Of a DNA stretch of 64,000 nucleotides, positions 57,621-64,000 are shown one piece after another. Numbering within the stretch: position 1 is the first letter of the stretch; every line of letters starts with the position of its first letter. The stretch lies in the NCBI RefSeq assembly GCF_900129855.1, contig NZ_LT670819.1, positions 1,240,001-1,304,000 of the forward strand, given 5' to 3'. A model generated the notes under the pieces. It did not search any database, was not told the origin of the DNA, and saw nothing but the letters and a program-made list of their open reading frames with translations. Source of the stretch: Streptomyces sp. 3214.6 (GTDB taxonomy: Bacteria > Actinomycetota > Actinomycetes > Streptomycetales > Streptomycetaceae). A program made the position numbers and the translations under genes.

Positions 57621-58558
57621 GTCGTGAGATCGACAAGGTCGGAAACGTCAGCCAGTCCCGTTATGAGCAGATCGTGGCCGAGCTGCGGGACGTGGTGGAA
57701 CAGCAGACGCGCGGGCAGTTCACGATCGGGGACCGCGCCCTGGAGATCGAGCCGATGAGGGAGCCGGGCGGCCGCCACGCGGTGGACCCGGAGTGGTCGG
57801 TGACCACGACGCTCACACGGCTGGCCGAGGACATCGGCCTGCAGTTCAGCACGGTGAAGTCGGCGAGGTGGACGTCCTCGCGCTGGCCGGCCGACCGCCG
57901 GCAGAAGGGCGTCTCCTACACCGTTCACCGGATCCTGGCCTACATCGAGAACGACCAGGAACGGTTCGACGCGATCCTCACGCCGCCGGAGGGCAAGGCC
58001 CGGTGGACGCCGGACGACGCCAGCCGGCGGGTTGGCAACCGGGTTGAGACACCGGTGACGCCGAAGGAGAAGATCACCGCGATCCACACGCTCGCTCAGG
58101 ACGACCAGGTCGCCGCGGCGGTGACCAGCGACTTCCTGAAGCGGCCGGAGGTGACGGCCAAGGTGACCACGGTGGACAAGGCCCGGGTGGTGGAGGAGTT
58201 CACCCGCGACGAGCACGTGGCCACCACGGCGGCCACGAACCTGCTGCGCAGGCCGGACGTCGCGTTCAAGGCGATGAGCGACGACACCGCCCGCTTCCAG
58301 GTCAACCATGCCCAGGTCGAGCGGTCCCGGCAAGCACGCGACCACTTCGAGGACACCAGCCCGGTCGCCCCGGAGGTGAAGAAGATCGACCGGACGGTGG
58401 AGTTCCTGGACCTGGTCACTGCCTGCCACTCGTTCGTGGCCGCGGCCGGCCGGACCGTCCCGGGTCTGCGGGACCGCACGCTCGGCGAGGACGAACGCAC
58501 GATCGTGCACGAGAACGTGGCGAAGGTGAGGGCGACGTTCTCTGAACTTGCACTGTGA
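57581..58558 (+). CDS. DUF6192-like protein, N-terminus fused to transposase remnant
   Basis: About 325 residues from GTG 57581. The first about 18 residues (KSPVDLTLLPEHRREID) derive from a transposase. The rest, from VGNVSQSRYEQIVAELRDVV onward, resembles DUF6192 proteins found in streptomycetes: FTIGDRALEIEPM, SARWTSSRWPADRRQKGVSY and a long helical C-terminal half. The normal start (expected at the VGNVSQ segment) is replaced by foreign sequence, so the start used is uncertain. An upstream GTG at 57515 is also in frame. Whether the gene is still expressed is unknown; no internal stop is present. DNA binding or phage-related roles for this family are not established. Confidence 0.6.
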   Translation: MKSPVDLTLLPEHRREIDKVGNVSQSRYEQIVAELRDVVEQQTRGQFTIGDRALEIEPMREPGGRHAVDPEWSVTTTLTRLAEDIGLQFSTVKSARWTSSRWPADRRQKGVSYTVHRILAYIENDQERFDAILTPPEGKARWTPDDASRRVGNRVETPVTPKEKITAIHTLAQDDQVAAAVTSDFLKRPEVTAKVTTVDKARVVEEFTRDEHVATTAATNLLRRPDVAFKAMSDDTARFQVNHAQVERSRQARDHFEDTSPVAPEVKKIDRTVEFLDLVTACHSFVAAAGRTVPGLRDRTLGEDERTIVHENVAKVRATFSELAL

Positions 58559-58563
58559 CTGAG

Positions 58564-58989
58564 TCAGTAGCGCCCGTGTTCGCGATTGAGTTCGTGGTAG
58601 CCGCGAAAGTCGAAGAAGCGCAGACCGTCGATCACTGCACCAGACACGATTTCCGAAAGGGTCCATGGGTGGGTGGTGTAGTCGTCCGTCGCCACGCCTC
58701 CGTGTTCAAGCAGCAGCGCGATCAGTCGGTGAACCTCTGCAGTGCCGTCGATCCGTCCGGAGATGTCGATCTGCACCGCCCAGGCGGGACGGTGTCCGAC
58801 AGCCGCTTCGAGGATCGTCACGTCCTCGGGATCCCAATCGGAGAAGAGGTAGCCTGTCTGTTCGTCGTCGATGTCGATGTAGAGGTTGCCGTCCAGAGTC
58901 CATGGATCGCGCTGCTGGGGCAGGTGCCGATCGAGTGAGGCGATGGTCTCAGCTCGCTCACCTGCGGGGAACACGAACACAGTGCGCAT
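58564..58989 (-). CDS. small acidic hypothetical protein
   Basis: A 141-residue protein starting MRTVFVFPAGERAETIASL. It is acidic and mixed alpha/beta (NLYIDIDDEQTGYLFSDW, WAVQIDISGRIDGTAEVHRL). I do not recognise the family. It ends five bases from the convergent DUF6192-like gene and lies downstream of a recombinase-tail fragment. The same fragment-plus-small-gene arrangement occurs at 59775-60455. Size and charge would suit an immunity-type or regulatory protein, but nothing proves it. Confidence 0.6.
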   Translation of the reverse strand: MRTVFVFPAGERAETIASLDRHLPQQRDPWTLDGNLYIDIDDEQTGYLFSDWDPEDVTILEAAVGHRPAWAVQIDISGRIDGTAEVHRLIALLLEHGGVATDDYTTHPWTLSEIVSGAVIDGLRFFDFRGYHELNREHGRY

Positions 58990-59032
58990 GTCTGGAGCGT
59001 AGGCAGTGCAGCTTTGCAGCGACCAAGGATTT

Positions 59033-59293
59033 TCAGGGATGGTGTGAGTCCGGCGAGGTGTTGGTGCGATTGGCGATGTCGGGAAAGGTTGGCATACCGA
59101 GATTGACCGTGGAGGATCGGCGGGTTGCTTCGGCATCGAGCTGGTCCAGCTTGTCCTGGGCTCCGACGAGGCTGACCTGCAGCCCCTCGACTTCGCCCAG
59201 CCGCCCTTCGCGTTCGGCCTCAGCGATCCGTGCGATGAGGTTGTCGCGGATCTCGACGAGCCGGGCTCGTTGAGCTGGATCCGGTCTGAGCAT
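59033..59293 (-). pseudogene. C-terminal tail of a recombinase-like protein (copy 1)
   Basis: An 86-codon frame with ARLVEIRDNLIARIAEAERE and LGEVEGLQVSLVGAQDKLDQL, which reads like the helical tail of actinobacterial recombinases or integrases. A second diverged copy lies at 60271-60455. No catalytic domain is encoded next to it, so it is probably a fragment, although it could be translated as a small protein. Confidence 0.5.
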
Positions 59294-59419
59294 CGAGCAC
59301 CGGATGCAGGCTTCTCTGAACTATTGAAGTTGATGCCTGAGAGTGGATCCAGGCAGCATGATCCGACACCCCGTGGTGGGGTCTGCCCACCAGACGGTGT
59401 GGTTGCATCCGATGGGGGG

Positions 59420-59752
59420 ATGGTGGAGGAACCAGAGTTCGACGTGCTGTTGGCCTCGAGCGGAGGCCGGGGGCTCGACCTTGTCCGGGCGATTCGGTCA
59501 GTGACTGGGCTGAGCGCGTGGCGAAGCAAGCAGCTGCTTGAAGCCGCTCCGGCGACGCTTGTGGATCGGACATGGTTCGAGGCCGCGGTGGATGCAGCGA
59601 GGCGCCTCAACGCGGTTGGTGCGCGAGCTGATTTGGTCTGCAGGTGGTGTGAGCGGGTGATATCTCCGGAAGACTGCCCAATGGACCCGGAGCCGTGCTC
59701 ATCACCCTTCTTGTCCCCGACCGGCTGCCCCGCGAGCCGACCGAGGGCTTGA
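59420..59752 (+). CDS. small protein with ribosomal L7/L12 C-terminal-like domain
   Basis: About 110 residues from ATG 59420. FDVLLASSGGRGLDLVRAIR, SVTGLSAWRSKQLLEAAP and AVDAARRLNAVGARADLV follow the L7/L12 C-terminal fold pattern (strand, helix, the TGL turn, helix, then AKLEEAGA-like helix). A cysteine-containing tail follows (CRWCERVISPEDC). Free-standing L7/L12-CTD proteins are common in streptomycetes and of unknown role. An ATG at 59333 would add 29 residues of unconvincing sequence. Confidence 0.65.
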   Translation: MVEEPEFDVLLASSGGRGLDLVRAIRSVTGLSAWRSKQLLEAAPATLVDRTWFEAAVDAARRLNAVGARADLVCRWCERVISPEDCPMDPEPCSSPFLSPTGCPASRPRA

Positions 59753-59774
59753 TCAAACCGCGGCTGTCCTGGCC

Positions 59775-60263
59775 CTAGTCCGAGGCCGTAGCTGTCCAGG
59801 CCGCGGTGACGCACCCTTCCTCCCAGTGCCACCATTCCTTGACTTCGCCGTGTTCCAGCAACCTGCGGATCCGCGGAAGGTCCGCCGTCGGCGGGATGTC
59901 CAGCGCGACCATCCGGATCTGCTCAATGCCCTCGCCTGTCGTGCCAAGCCGATGGAAGGTCTCCAGCACGGTCTGCCTAGCTGCTGCCGAACCTCCGTCC
60001 TTCAGCACGATCAACCGGATGGTGCAGTTGTCCGAGGCGCGAACGGTCTCCCCGGCCCACCACAAGCCCTCGTCGTCGACCTCGACTTTGACAATGTCGT
60101 CGCTCGCGACCCCGCGGACGAACCACGGGGTGTTGTCCAAGCGCACGGTCCCATCGCCCAGGTCCACGGCCCACAGGCTCTCGACTGACGCCGGAGGCCA
60201 GCCGTCCTCGTCCACCTCCATTCGGAAGTGAACCTTCACGTGGGCATCGCTGATGTTGCTCAT
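59775..60263 (-). CDS. DUF4265-like protein
   Basis: A 162-residue protein. The N-terminal half matches the DUF4265 pattern (KVHFRMEVDEDGWPPASVE, SLWAVDLGDGTVRLDN, FVRGVASDDIVKVEVDDEGL). The C-terminal half is alpha/beta (DIPPTADLPRIRRLLEHGEV). Function unknown; DUF4265 genes often lie in accessory regions. ATG 60263 is used. It follows a recombinase-tail fragment on the same strand. Confidence 0.75.
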   Translation of the reverse strand: MSNISDAHVKVHFRMEVDEDGWPPASVESLWAVDLGDGTVRLDNTPWFVRGVASDDIVKVEVDDEGLWWAGETVRASDNCTIRLIVLKDGGSAAARQTVLETFHRLGTTGEGIEQIRMVALDIPPTADLPRIRRLLEHGEVKEWWHWEEGCVTAAWTATASD

Positions 60264-60270
60264 CGCGCCA

Positions 60271-60455
60271 TCATCTATGGCGGTCGACATGAGCGGAAGC
60301 GTCGAGATCACGAGTGCCGATCTGGTCGAACGACGGGACTCCGAGGAATGCCTTCGATGACCTTCGGTCCTGCCTGGCGTCGAGCTGCGCGAGCTTCTCC
60401 TCTGCTCCGCTGAGGCTGACTTGGAGTCCCTCGACTTCGCCCAGCCAAGTCGAAG
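60271..60455 (-). pseudogene. C-terminal tail of a recombinase-like protein (copy 2)
   Basis: Reads LGEVEGLQVSLSGAEEKLAQ, then RRSSKAFLGVPSFDQIGTR and a stop. It is clearly related to copy 1 at 59033-59293. Upstream it is joined directly to an IS1182 fragment, so the rest of the gene has been lost. Confidence 0.55.
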
Positions 60456-60757
60456 CCGGGGTCGGCCAGTTCGAGGCCGAGCAAGTACTTCCAGTCGATT
60501 CTCGCTCGTACTGCGTGGGCGACCTGGCGGTCCGTCAGGTTCTCCGCGAACTGCAGCACACTGACCAACGCCAGCTGCCCCGGGGCAACACCAGGACGAC
60601 CACGCACGCCGAAGGCGGACCTGAAGATCTCGTCGTCGAACAGCGGACCAAGCGCGTCCCGCACCCGCATCGCCAGACAGCCCTTTGGGAACGCAGCCCA
60701 TGCCACCAGCCGCGTCCCCTCAGGAACCTCCCGACCGGCGCCCGCCCGCATCGACAC
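60456..60757 (-). pseudogene. N-terminal fragment of an IS1182-family transposase
   Basis: From GTG 60757 (or ATG 60751) the frame gives VPEGTRLVAWAAFPKGCLAM, then VRDALGPLFDDEIF, GRPGVAPGQLALVSVLQFAE and HAVRARIDWKYLLGLELADP, the usual start of IS1182 transposases. It then ends abruptly at the junction with the recombinase-tail fragment. The DDE core is missing. Confidence 0.8.
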
Positions 60758-60879
60758 CCGACCCTCCGCCCCAAGATCGAATCACAGGCTTGCTGCCCAA
60801 GCCCCATCTCAGGGTCCACCCCTCGACCACCCGCCAAGACGGAGATCAAAAGCGTTCACCCAATTGGGCAACGGGGTCT

Positions 60880-61670
60880 CTCGATGAAGGTGAAGATGTC
60901 GGCCCGTGCGCTGGCCCGGACGTTCCAGATACGGGTTCCGATCTCTTCCTTCAGGACGGCGAAGAAACTCTCGGCGGCGGCGTTGTCGTAGCAGATCCCG
61001 GTGCGTCCCATGCTCTGCCGTAGTCCCAACTCGCCCAGTCGGTACCGGAATTGGGCCGAGGTGCACTCCGATCCGCGGTCGGTGTGGATGATGCAGCCGT
61101 CGTCCAGGTGGCCCAGGCCCGCCGCCATGTCGAGGGCGTCGACGACCAGGTCGGCGCGGTGGTGGTCGGCCATCGAGTAGCCGATCACCTCGCGGGTGGC
61201 CAGATCGAGCCAGGTCGGCAGGTAGAGCCAGCCCTCGGCGGTGGGGACGTAGGTGATGTCGCCGACCACGCGCAGGCCGGAGCCGGGGCGGTGAAGTCAC
61301 GTCCGATCAGGTCCGGGGCCGGGGCGGCCTTGCGGTCGGCACGGGTGAAGCTGCGACGCCCGGTGCGGCGACTGTGCCCGGCGATGCCATGTTCACGCAT
61401 GAGCCGTTCGACGCGCTTGCGGTTCACCAGGCGGCCCCGGCGGCGCAGTTCGGCGGTGACGCGCGGAACGCCGTACGTTTTCTTCGACGCGACGTGGATG
61501 ACGGTGATCTCGTGGACCAGGGCGAGGTTCTCGCGCTCGCGCACCTCGTGGGCCTGTTCGCCGGCCTCTCAGGCGTAGTACGAGGAGCGGGCCACGCCGA
61601 GGACGGCACAGAGCAGGACGGCGGTGAAGTGGGCCTTCTCCGTACGGATGAACCGGTATATCTCACTCAC
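60880..61670 (-). pseudogene. IS3-family transposase OrfB, inactivated
   Basis: OrfB starts at GTG 61670 (SEIYRFIRTEKAHFTAVLL). It meets an in-frame TGA at 61569-61571 where a tryptophan codon would be expected, shifts frame near 61285-61295, and resumes as VGDITYVPTAEGWLYLPTWL with DDE-type stretches TDRGSECTSAQF and GICYDNAAAESFF. The end is missing after FTFIE. Nonsense mutation, frameshift and end loss together make it a dead element. Confidence 0.85.
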
Positions 61671-61984
61671 CGGTCGCTCTCCTTCGCGAAGAAGGCCGTC
61701 GCTTTTTTCAGGATCTCGATCGTCTTGGCCTGGTCGGCTGCGAGCTTGCGCAGCCGCTTGAGTTCCTCCCGCTCGGCCGCGTCCAGCCCGTTACCGGCGG
61801 CCACCGGCGCCCCCGCGGCGGCTTGCCCGACACCATTCGCCTTCTTCACCCAGCCCCGCAGGCTCTCCGAGCTGACGCCGAGTTCCCGGGCGACCTCGGT
61901 CACCGTCCGGCCCGAGGATGCCACGAGCGCGATGGCGTCCCGCTTGAACTCCTCCGAGTACCGCTTCGTGTACTTGCTTCCCAC
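61667..61984 (-). CDS. IS3-family transposase OrfA
   Basis: A 105-residue helix-turn-helix protein (YTKRYSEEFKRDAIALVASS, VARELGVSSESLRGWVKKAN) with a C-terminal leucine-zipper-like helix (ELKRLRKLAADQAKTIEILK). It recognises the ends of the element. The frame is intact from GTG 61984 and overlaps OrfB by four bases, but the element cannot move because OrfB is broken. Confidence 0.85.
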   Translation of the reverse strand: MGSKYTKRYSEEFKRDAIALVASSGRTVTEVARELGVSSESLRGWVKKANGVGQAAAGAPVAAGNGLDAAEREELKRLRKLAADQAKTIEILKKATAFFAKESDR

Positions 61985-62036
61985 CTGGCACTGCTTCCTC
62001 TGGGCTCACACGTCCCAGTCTCCAGGTGTCCATGAT

Positions 62037-62201
62037 CAAGCGGAAGCTTCACCTCCCAAGCTCACCCTTGAACAAGCGGATCTCGCACGTCACATGCACG
62101 CTGCGAGCCACCCTGCCCCCAGCATCGCCGCCATGCTCGAGGTCGCGACATCGACCATCTACCGCCTCGTACGGCAGCTCCCGGACGCCGTCGAGGACTG
62201 A
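62037..62201 (+). pseudogene. C-terminal helix-turn-helix fragment of a resolvase-type recombinase
   Basis: KLTLEQADLARHMHAASHPA and SIAAMLEVATSTIYRLVRQL, followed by a stop, match the DNA-binding tail of Hin/resolvase-type serine recombinases. The catalytic part is absent and the IS3 element abuts it, so the gene was probably split or truncated by the insertion. Confidence 0.65.
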
Positions 62202-62233
62202 CGGCCAGCACACCACCCCTTTCGAGGAGGGGC

Positions 62234-62782
62234 TCAAGCGGATGGTGTGACCAGGGACCACACACCGAACCACTGTTCGGCACCCCACTCCTCGAACCGT
62301 TGCACCTCGGTGAACCCCAGTTTCGCCGCGAGGCGCATCGAGCGGTCGTTGGCGGTCTGAGTGCAGAGCACCACCGGCTCGCCGGGAAGCGCATCGGCGA
62401 ACCAGCCGAGCGCCGCCGCGCACGCCTCAGCGGCGTACCCGCATCCCCACGCCTCCGGCAGGAACATGTAGCCGAGCTCGGCCTCCCCGGCATCCGGGCG
62501 GACGTGCCCTGGACGCTCCGCGTCGCGCCGATCGAGCGTAGTCGTACCGATCATCACTCCGTCGAGATCGATCACGAAAAGGCCAGGACGCCGCCCGGGC
62601 ACCTCAGGTACCGCGCGTTCGAGCTCGTCACGGGGTCGAGGGCCACCGAGGTAGGTGCGCACCTCCGGCGAGGCGAACAACTCGATGAACGCCGCACGGT
62701 CCCGGGCCTCGGACTCGCGGAGCACGAGCCGCTCGGTCTTGATCGGGGCCGGCGGCCAGGCGACGGACCCTAATTCAGTCAT
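62234..62782 (-). CDS. GNAT-family N-acetyltransferase (RimJ/RimL type)
   Basis: A 182-residue acetyltransferase. Family signals are IKTERLVLRESEARDRAAFI at the start, AELGYMFLPEAWGCGYAAEA (the acetyl-CoA-binding segment) and NDRSMRLAAKLGFTEVQRFE. It transfers acetyl groups from acetyl-CoA; the acceptor is not predictable. ATG 62782 begins where the family usually does. It stands alone next to mobile-element debris. Confidence 0.88.
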   Translation of the reverse strand: MTELGSVAWPPAPIKTERLVLRESEARDRAAFIELFASPEVRTYLGGPRPRDELERAVPEVPGRRPGLFVIDLDGVMIGTTTLDRRDAERPGHVRPDAGEAELGYMFLPEAWGCGYAAEACAAALGWFADALPGEPVVLCTQTANDRSMRLAAKLGFTEVQRFEEWGAEQWFGVWSLVTPSA

Positions 62783-63255
62783 GGCGGGCAACCTATCGCG
62801 CGCCCGCAAACGCGCTTTCACAACTCACGGACAAAGCCACGGCTCCTCGGCGTCAGATACCGCTGAAGATTCGGCGACGTGAAGCTCAGAAGGTCACACA
62901 GGTGACGAACCAAGCTCCCGCAGATAATAGGGCGTTATCTGCGGGGCGACTTCAAAGGGGTCCGGCCCCCGACACTCCGTCAGCTGCCCACCAGGGCCGA
63001 CAGATCCTTAGCGCCGGTTTTCGTTCCGATGTTCCTCAACCCCCAGATACGGCTGGAAGGGATAGCGGGGTGTTGAGAGACTCCAGAGACTCGTGGTGGA
63101 CTCTGTCGTGAGCGTATCCAGGTAGGTCCTGAGCAAGGGTGACGCGGTCTGCCGCTGGGGCTCACCAGTACCAGCGCACAGCAACTCCATGATCAGCAGA
63201 GCCCGCCCGCCGTGTCGCCAACCCGCCGAGTCCATGACCTTACTGGCAGAGGCTC
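62783..63255. other. stretch without a confident gene
   Basis: About 470 bases between two minus-strand genes. It contains a long inverted repeat (62918-62945). On the minus strand, 63008-63262 reads ELLCAGTGEPQRQTASPLLR in one frame and LRNIGTKTGAKDLSALVGS in another. Both look partly coding, so a decayed gene end is possible, but I cannot name it. Confidence 0.4.
62918..62945. repeat. 11-bp perfect inverted repeat with 6-base spacer
   Basis: CCCGCAGATAA (62918-62928) and its exact complement TTATCTGCGGG (62935-62945) flank TAGGGC. The A/T-rich inner part is unusual here. There is no T-run, so it may be a recombinase site, a transposon end or an operator rather than a terminator. Confidence 0.75.
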
Positions 63256-64000
63256 TTACCAAGCGATCCGGATGTATCCGTTACCGCCCTTTCCTCCGTC
63301 GCCGCCATGTTCTCCATCCCCGCCCTTCGTCCCCGGACCGGGCTCGCTGCCGGAGAGACCGGAGCGACTTCCACCGCGGCCTCCCCATCCGCCCTTTCCT
63401 CCTGCGCCGCCCTCGCCACCGACGCCAATACTCTGTGGGGGCCGGACCGATCCGCTGACCTGCTTCGCTCCAGCACCACCGGCACCACCAACGCCCGCCG
63501 CTCCACCCTCGCCTCCAGTGGAGCTGGTGGCTACTGGGTACCCGCGCGAGCCGCGCTCCCCGGCCGTCCCGGTCTGCCCGGCACTCCCGTCCTGTCCCAA
63601 CTTTCGTTCCTTCAATTGGGATTGGCGCTCAGGGGCACATCCCGTCAACGCGCCACCACCAGATCCGCCGGAACCGGGATCGCCCACACGGCCGCCAGCT
63701 CCACCATCGCCACCATCAGCGCCACCACCGGAACCCCCAGTACCTCCAACACCGTTTCCGCCCCAGCCCCCACCATCCGCGGCCGCTAGGAAACCGCCGA
63801 AATCAGAACTTCCGCCGGGTTGTCCGAGTGTCCCGCGGACTCCGTCACGACCAGAAGCGCCTCCCCTCGCAGAAGTATGAATAATCGAGCCGGACGCCCC
63901 CGCTCCCCCGGATCCGCCCACTCCTCCATCGCGCGATCCAGGTCCCATCGAACCGCCCTCACCGACGAACACCCGGTAAGTCTGACCAGGATTGACAGTG
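63256..64000 (-). CDS. glycine-rich protein, C-terminal part (5' end beyond window)
   Basis: The minus-strand frame is open from the right edge (TVNPGQTYRVFVGEGGSMGP) and ends GGNGYIRIAW at 63256. It encodes more than 245 residues that are largely Gly with Ala and Ser, resembling PGRS-like or collagen-like glycine-rich proteins with a C-terminal YIRI strand. The opening stretch looks like a beta-sandwich strand. Codon bias is weaker than in housekeeping genes. No enzyme function is visible; a surface or structural role is possible. Confidence 0.6.
   Translation of the reverse strand, partial: TVNPGQTYRVFVGEGGSMGPGSRDGGVGGSGGAGASGSIIHTSARGGASGRDGVRGTLGQPGGSSDFGGFLAAADGGGWGGNGVGGTGGSGGGADGGDGGAGGRVGDPGSGGSGGGALTGCAPERQSQLKERKLGQDGSAGQTGTAGERGSRGYPVATSSTGGEGGAAGVGGAGGAGAKQVSGSVRPPQSIGVGGEGGAGGKGGWGGRGGSRSGLSGSEPGPGTKGGDGEHGGDGGKGGNGYIRIAW

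Larger units (their letters stand above)
60880..62036 (-). mobile_element. degenerate IS3-family insertion sequence
   Basis: OrfA plus broken OrfB. The right edge lies at about 62000-62040, beyond which a resolvase tail begins. The left edge appears lost because OrfB stops short of its normal end. Terminal inverted repeats were not confidently identified, so the boundaries are approximate. Confidence 0.7.

Overview
The window is typical Streptomyces-type actinobacterial DNA. It has very high G+C, G/C-ending codons, many GTG starts, ATGA/GTGA overlaps between co-directional genes and a mycothiol-dependent enzyme. Family assignments were made by eye from translated sequence, without database searches.

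Region 1 (about 1-22,000) is one side of a phage-tail-like contractile injection system (eCIS) locus. On the minus strand run sheath, tube, a 162-residue assembly-type protein, a 47-residue DUF6760-like protein, a 994-residue low-complexity protein, a second tube protein, a LysM tube-adaptor and a VgrG/GpD-like spike that leaves the window at base 1. Divergent from the sheath is a 1238-residue candidate cargo with a possible GHH-type nuclease end, followed 14 nt later by a small acidic putative immunity protein. Next come the AAA+ ATPase, a DUF4255 (Pvc16-like) cap protein, a secreted VWA/HYR-repeat protein, a LuxR-type regulator, a single-pass membrane protein and a DUF4157 protein. The cargo, the DUF4157 protein and the 994-residue protein share QR-containing sequence motifs.

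Region 2 (22,120-56,105) is a nearly complete choline and glycine betaine catabolic island. Choline dehydrogenase and betaine aldehyde dehydrogenase make glycine betaine, and an OpuA-like ABC transporter imports it. A Rieske oxygenase with separate Rieske ferredoxin and FAD reductase removes the first methyl. A dimethylglycine oxidase-like enzyme and two heterotetrameric sarcosine oxidase sets (one with a SoxD-SoxA fusion) remove the others. GlyA, FolD, PurU, an MTHFR-like protein and an FdhF/YdeP-type oxidoreductase handle the one-carbon units and formate. A mycothiol-dependent formaldehyde dehydrogenase with an MBL hydrolase detoxifies formaldehyde. A GntR/FadR regulator with a TGATATATCA site controls the first sarcosine set. 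Five other promoters carry paired 15-bp TTGCG-N5-CGCAA-like sites exactly 19 bp apart, probably operators for the IclR regulator at 50,531.

Region 3 (about 56,100-62,200) is decayed accessory DNA. It holds a LacI fragment, IS701-, IS1182- and IS3-type transposase remnants, two related recombinase-tail fragments, a resolvase tail and small intact genes (DUF6192-like, DUF4265-like, L7/L12-CTD-like, one unknown). The last 1.8 kb hold a GNAT acetyltransferase, a long inverted repeat and a glycine-rich protein running off the right edge. No rRNA, tRNA, CRISPR array or replication origin was seen.
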